This document shows, piece by piece, positions 20,499-20,989 of a stretch of 20,989 nucleotides of DNA (its first letter is position 1; each line of letters opens with the position of its first letter). Below the pieces are notes generated by a model. That model searched no databases. It saw nothing but the letters and a program-made list of their open reading frames with translations, and was not told the DNA's origin. The DNA is from a virus, in IMG/VR virus record IMGVR_UViG_3300035430_000282, positions 1 through 20,989 of that record. One strand, written 5' to 3'. Position numbers and translations under genes: made by a program.

Positions 20499-20989
20499 AA
20501 AACATTTATTTTCAAAGAGAACGAAACCTAATCCATTTGTGGGATTCCAAACTCGGCTATAGGTCTTTTAAGTATACTCGATATGCGTATGAGAAAGCAG
20601 AACGTGGTGAGTATAAATCTATTTATGGAGATAGACTGACCAAGATATACAAGTTTAGTAAAGATGATCCTGATTTGTTTGAGTCAGATGTACCAGAAAC
20701 TACACGAGTTTTGGTAGACCTATATTCTGATTCTGACGAGATATCTAACGGTCATGTAGTCCTAACCTATGATATTGAGTGTGAGATGACCAGTGGACTA
20801 CCAGACCCCCAAGAAGCAAAGAATGAACTAACTTCAATCGCACTACATGATTCCGCAACAAATCAATATTGGGTGTTGGTAATGGATAAGGAAGGATTGA
20901 TGGTAGAGAAAACTACTGACAAAGCAATCGTAATTCCATTTCAAGATGAACGAGATATGTTAATGAAGTATCTCGAATTATATGAGTCT
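20492..20989 (+). CDS. 43: DNA polymerase, family B, gp43 type (3' end beyond window)
   Basis: The first 166 residues of the replicative polymerase are present and the frame is open to the last base. The N-terminal domain reads YQNIYFQRERNLIHLWDS, then RSFKYTRYAYEKAERGEYKS, as in phage gp43 proteins. LTYDIECEM (D94, E96) is the Exo I motif of the 3'-5' proofreading domain. The upstream in-frame stop (20477-20479) leaves no ATG, GTG or TTG before the conserved region; ATT at 20492 follows a near-perfect ribosome site at the proper spacing, so it is taken as the start. T4 gp43 represses its own translation by binding a hairpin at its ribosome site; the hairpin here suggests similar control. Identity is firm; the exact start is inferred. 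Confidence 0.8.
   Translation, partial: MYQNIYFQRERNLIHLWDSKLGYRSFKYTRYAYEKAERGEYKSIYGDRLTKIYKFSKDDPDLFESDVPETTRVLVDLYSDSDEISNGHVVLTYDIECEMTSGLPDPQEAKNELTSIALHDSATNQYWVLVMDKEGLMVEKTTDKAIVIPFQDERDMLMKYLELYES

Noticed and set aside
1-20989. tRNA genes, CRISPR arrays, integrase, transposase or homing endonuclease
   Set aside because: The intergenic gaps are too short for tRNAs or arrays, and no protein shows HNH, GIY-YIG, LAGLIDADG, tyrosine/serine recombinase or DDE motifs.

Overview
This window looks like part of the genome of an uncultivated, AT-rich marine T4-like myovirus. Every supported gene lies on the + strand, genes are packed with gaps of about 100 bases or less, and the core replication genes have T4-type counterparts: gp32-type single-stranded DNA-binding protein, UvsX/RecA recombinase, RNase H/FEN-type 5' nuclease, gp41/DnaB helicase and the start of a family B DNA polymerase (gp43). 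The host cannot be named with confidence. Promoter-like sites fit a classical sigma70 (TTGACA/T, 17-base spacer, TATATT-type -10), while the histone H1-like protein resembles proteins common in Bacteroidetes. No tRNA, CRISPR array, integrase or insertion sequence was seen.

Layout. Bases 1-1766 hold two adhesion/tail-fibre proteins: the end of a repeat-rich fibre carrying a complete type 1 copper (cupredoxin) site, and a LamG/concanavalin-like protein. Bases 1816-3993 encode a large, unrecognised, highly charged protein. Bases 4044-5264 hold a putative glycosyltransferase bracketed by a 26-base exact direct repeat, then a conserved marine-phage hypothetical. Bases 5261-10189 are the nucleotide/replication block: DUF1599/Nmad1-like protein, gp32, UvsX, 5' nuclease, helicase. 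Bases 10200-12390 hold small host-interaction and metabolism genes: a PspC-domain membrane peptide, S-adenosylmethionine synthetase, dUTPase, histone H1-like protein and thioredoxin. Bases 12435-16386 form a tight metabolic run: HD-domain protein, class II asparagine synthetase, compact 2-hydroxyacid dehydrogenase and a fold-II PLP enzyme. A new promoter then drives an unrecognised 776-residue protein and a TSPPY-type methyltransferase (16458-20012). A last promoter drives an HEAGH metalloprotein, followed by DNA polymerase, which runs off the window and appears to start at ATT.

How the genes may work together. Replication, recombination and dUTP removal form one programme. MetK could supply the methyl donor for the methyltransferase at 18789. 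The asparagine synthetase-dehydrogenase-PLP enzyme series, followed by the 776-residue orphan and the methyltransferase, is the most unusual part of the window and could be a small-molecule or nucleic-acid modification pathway; this is inference. Several control elements are visible: operator-like palindromes at 5281-5312 and 5723-5740, a leader hairpin before gp32, an intercistronic terminator touching the thioredoxin start, an anti-Shine-Dalgarno-like leader at 20070-20084, and a hairpin over the polymerase ribosome site.
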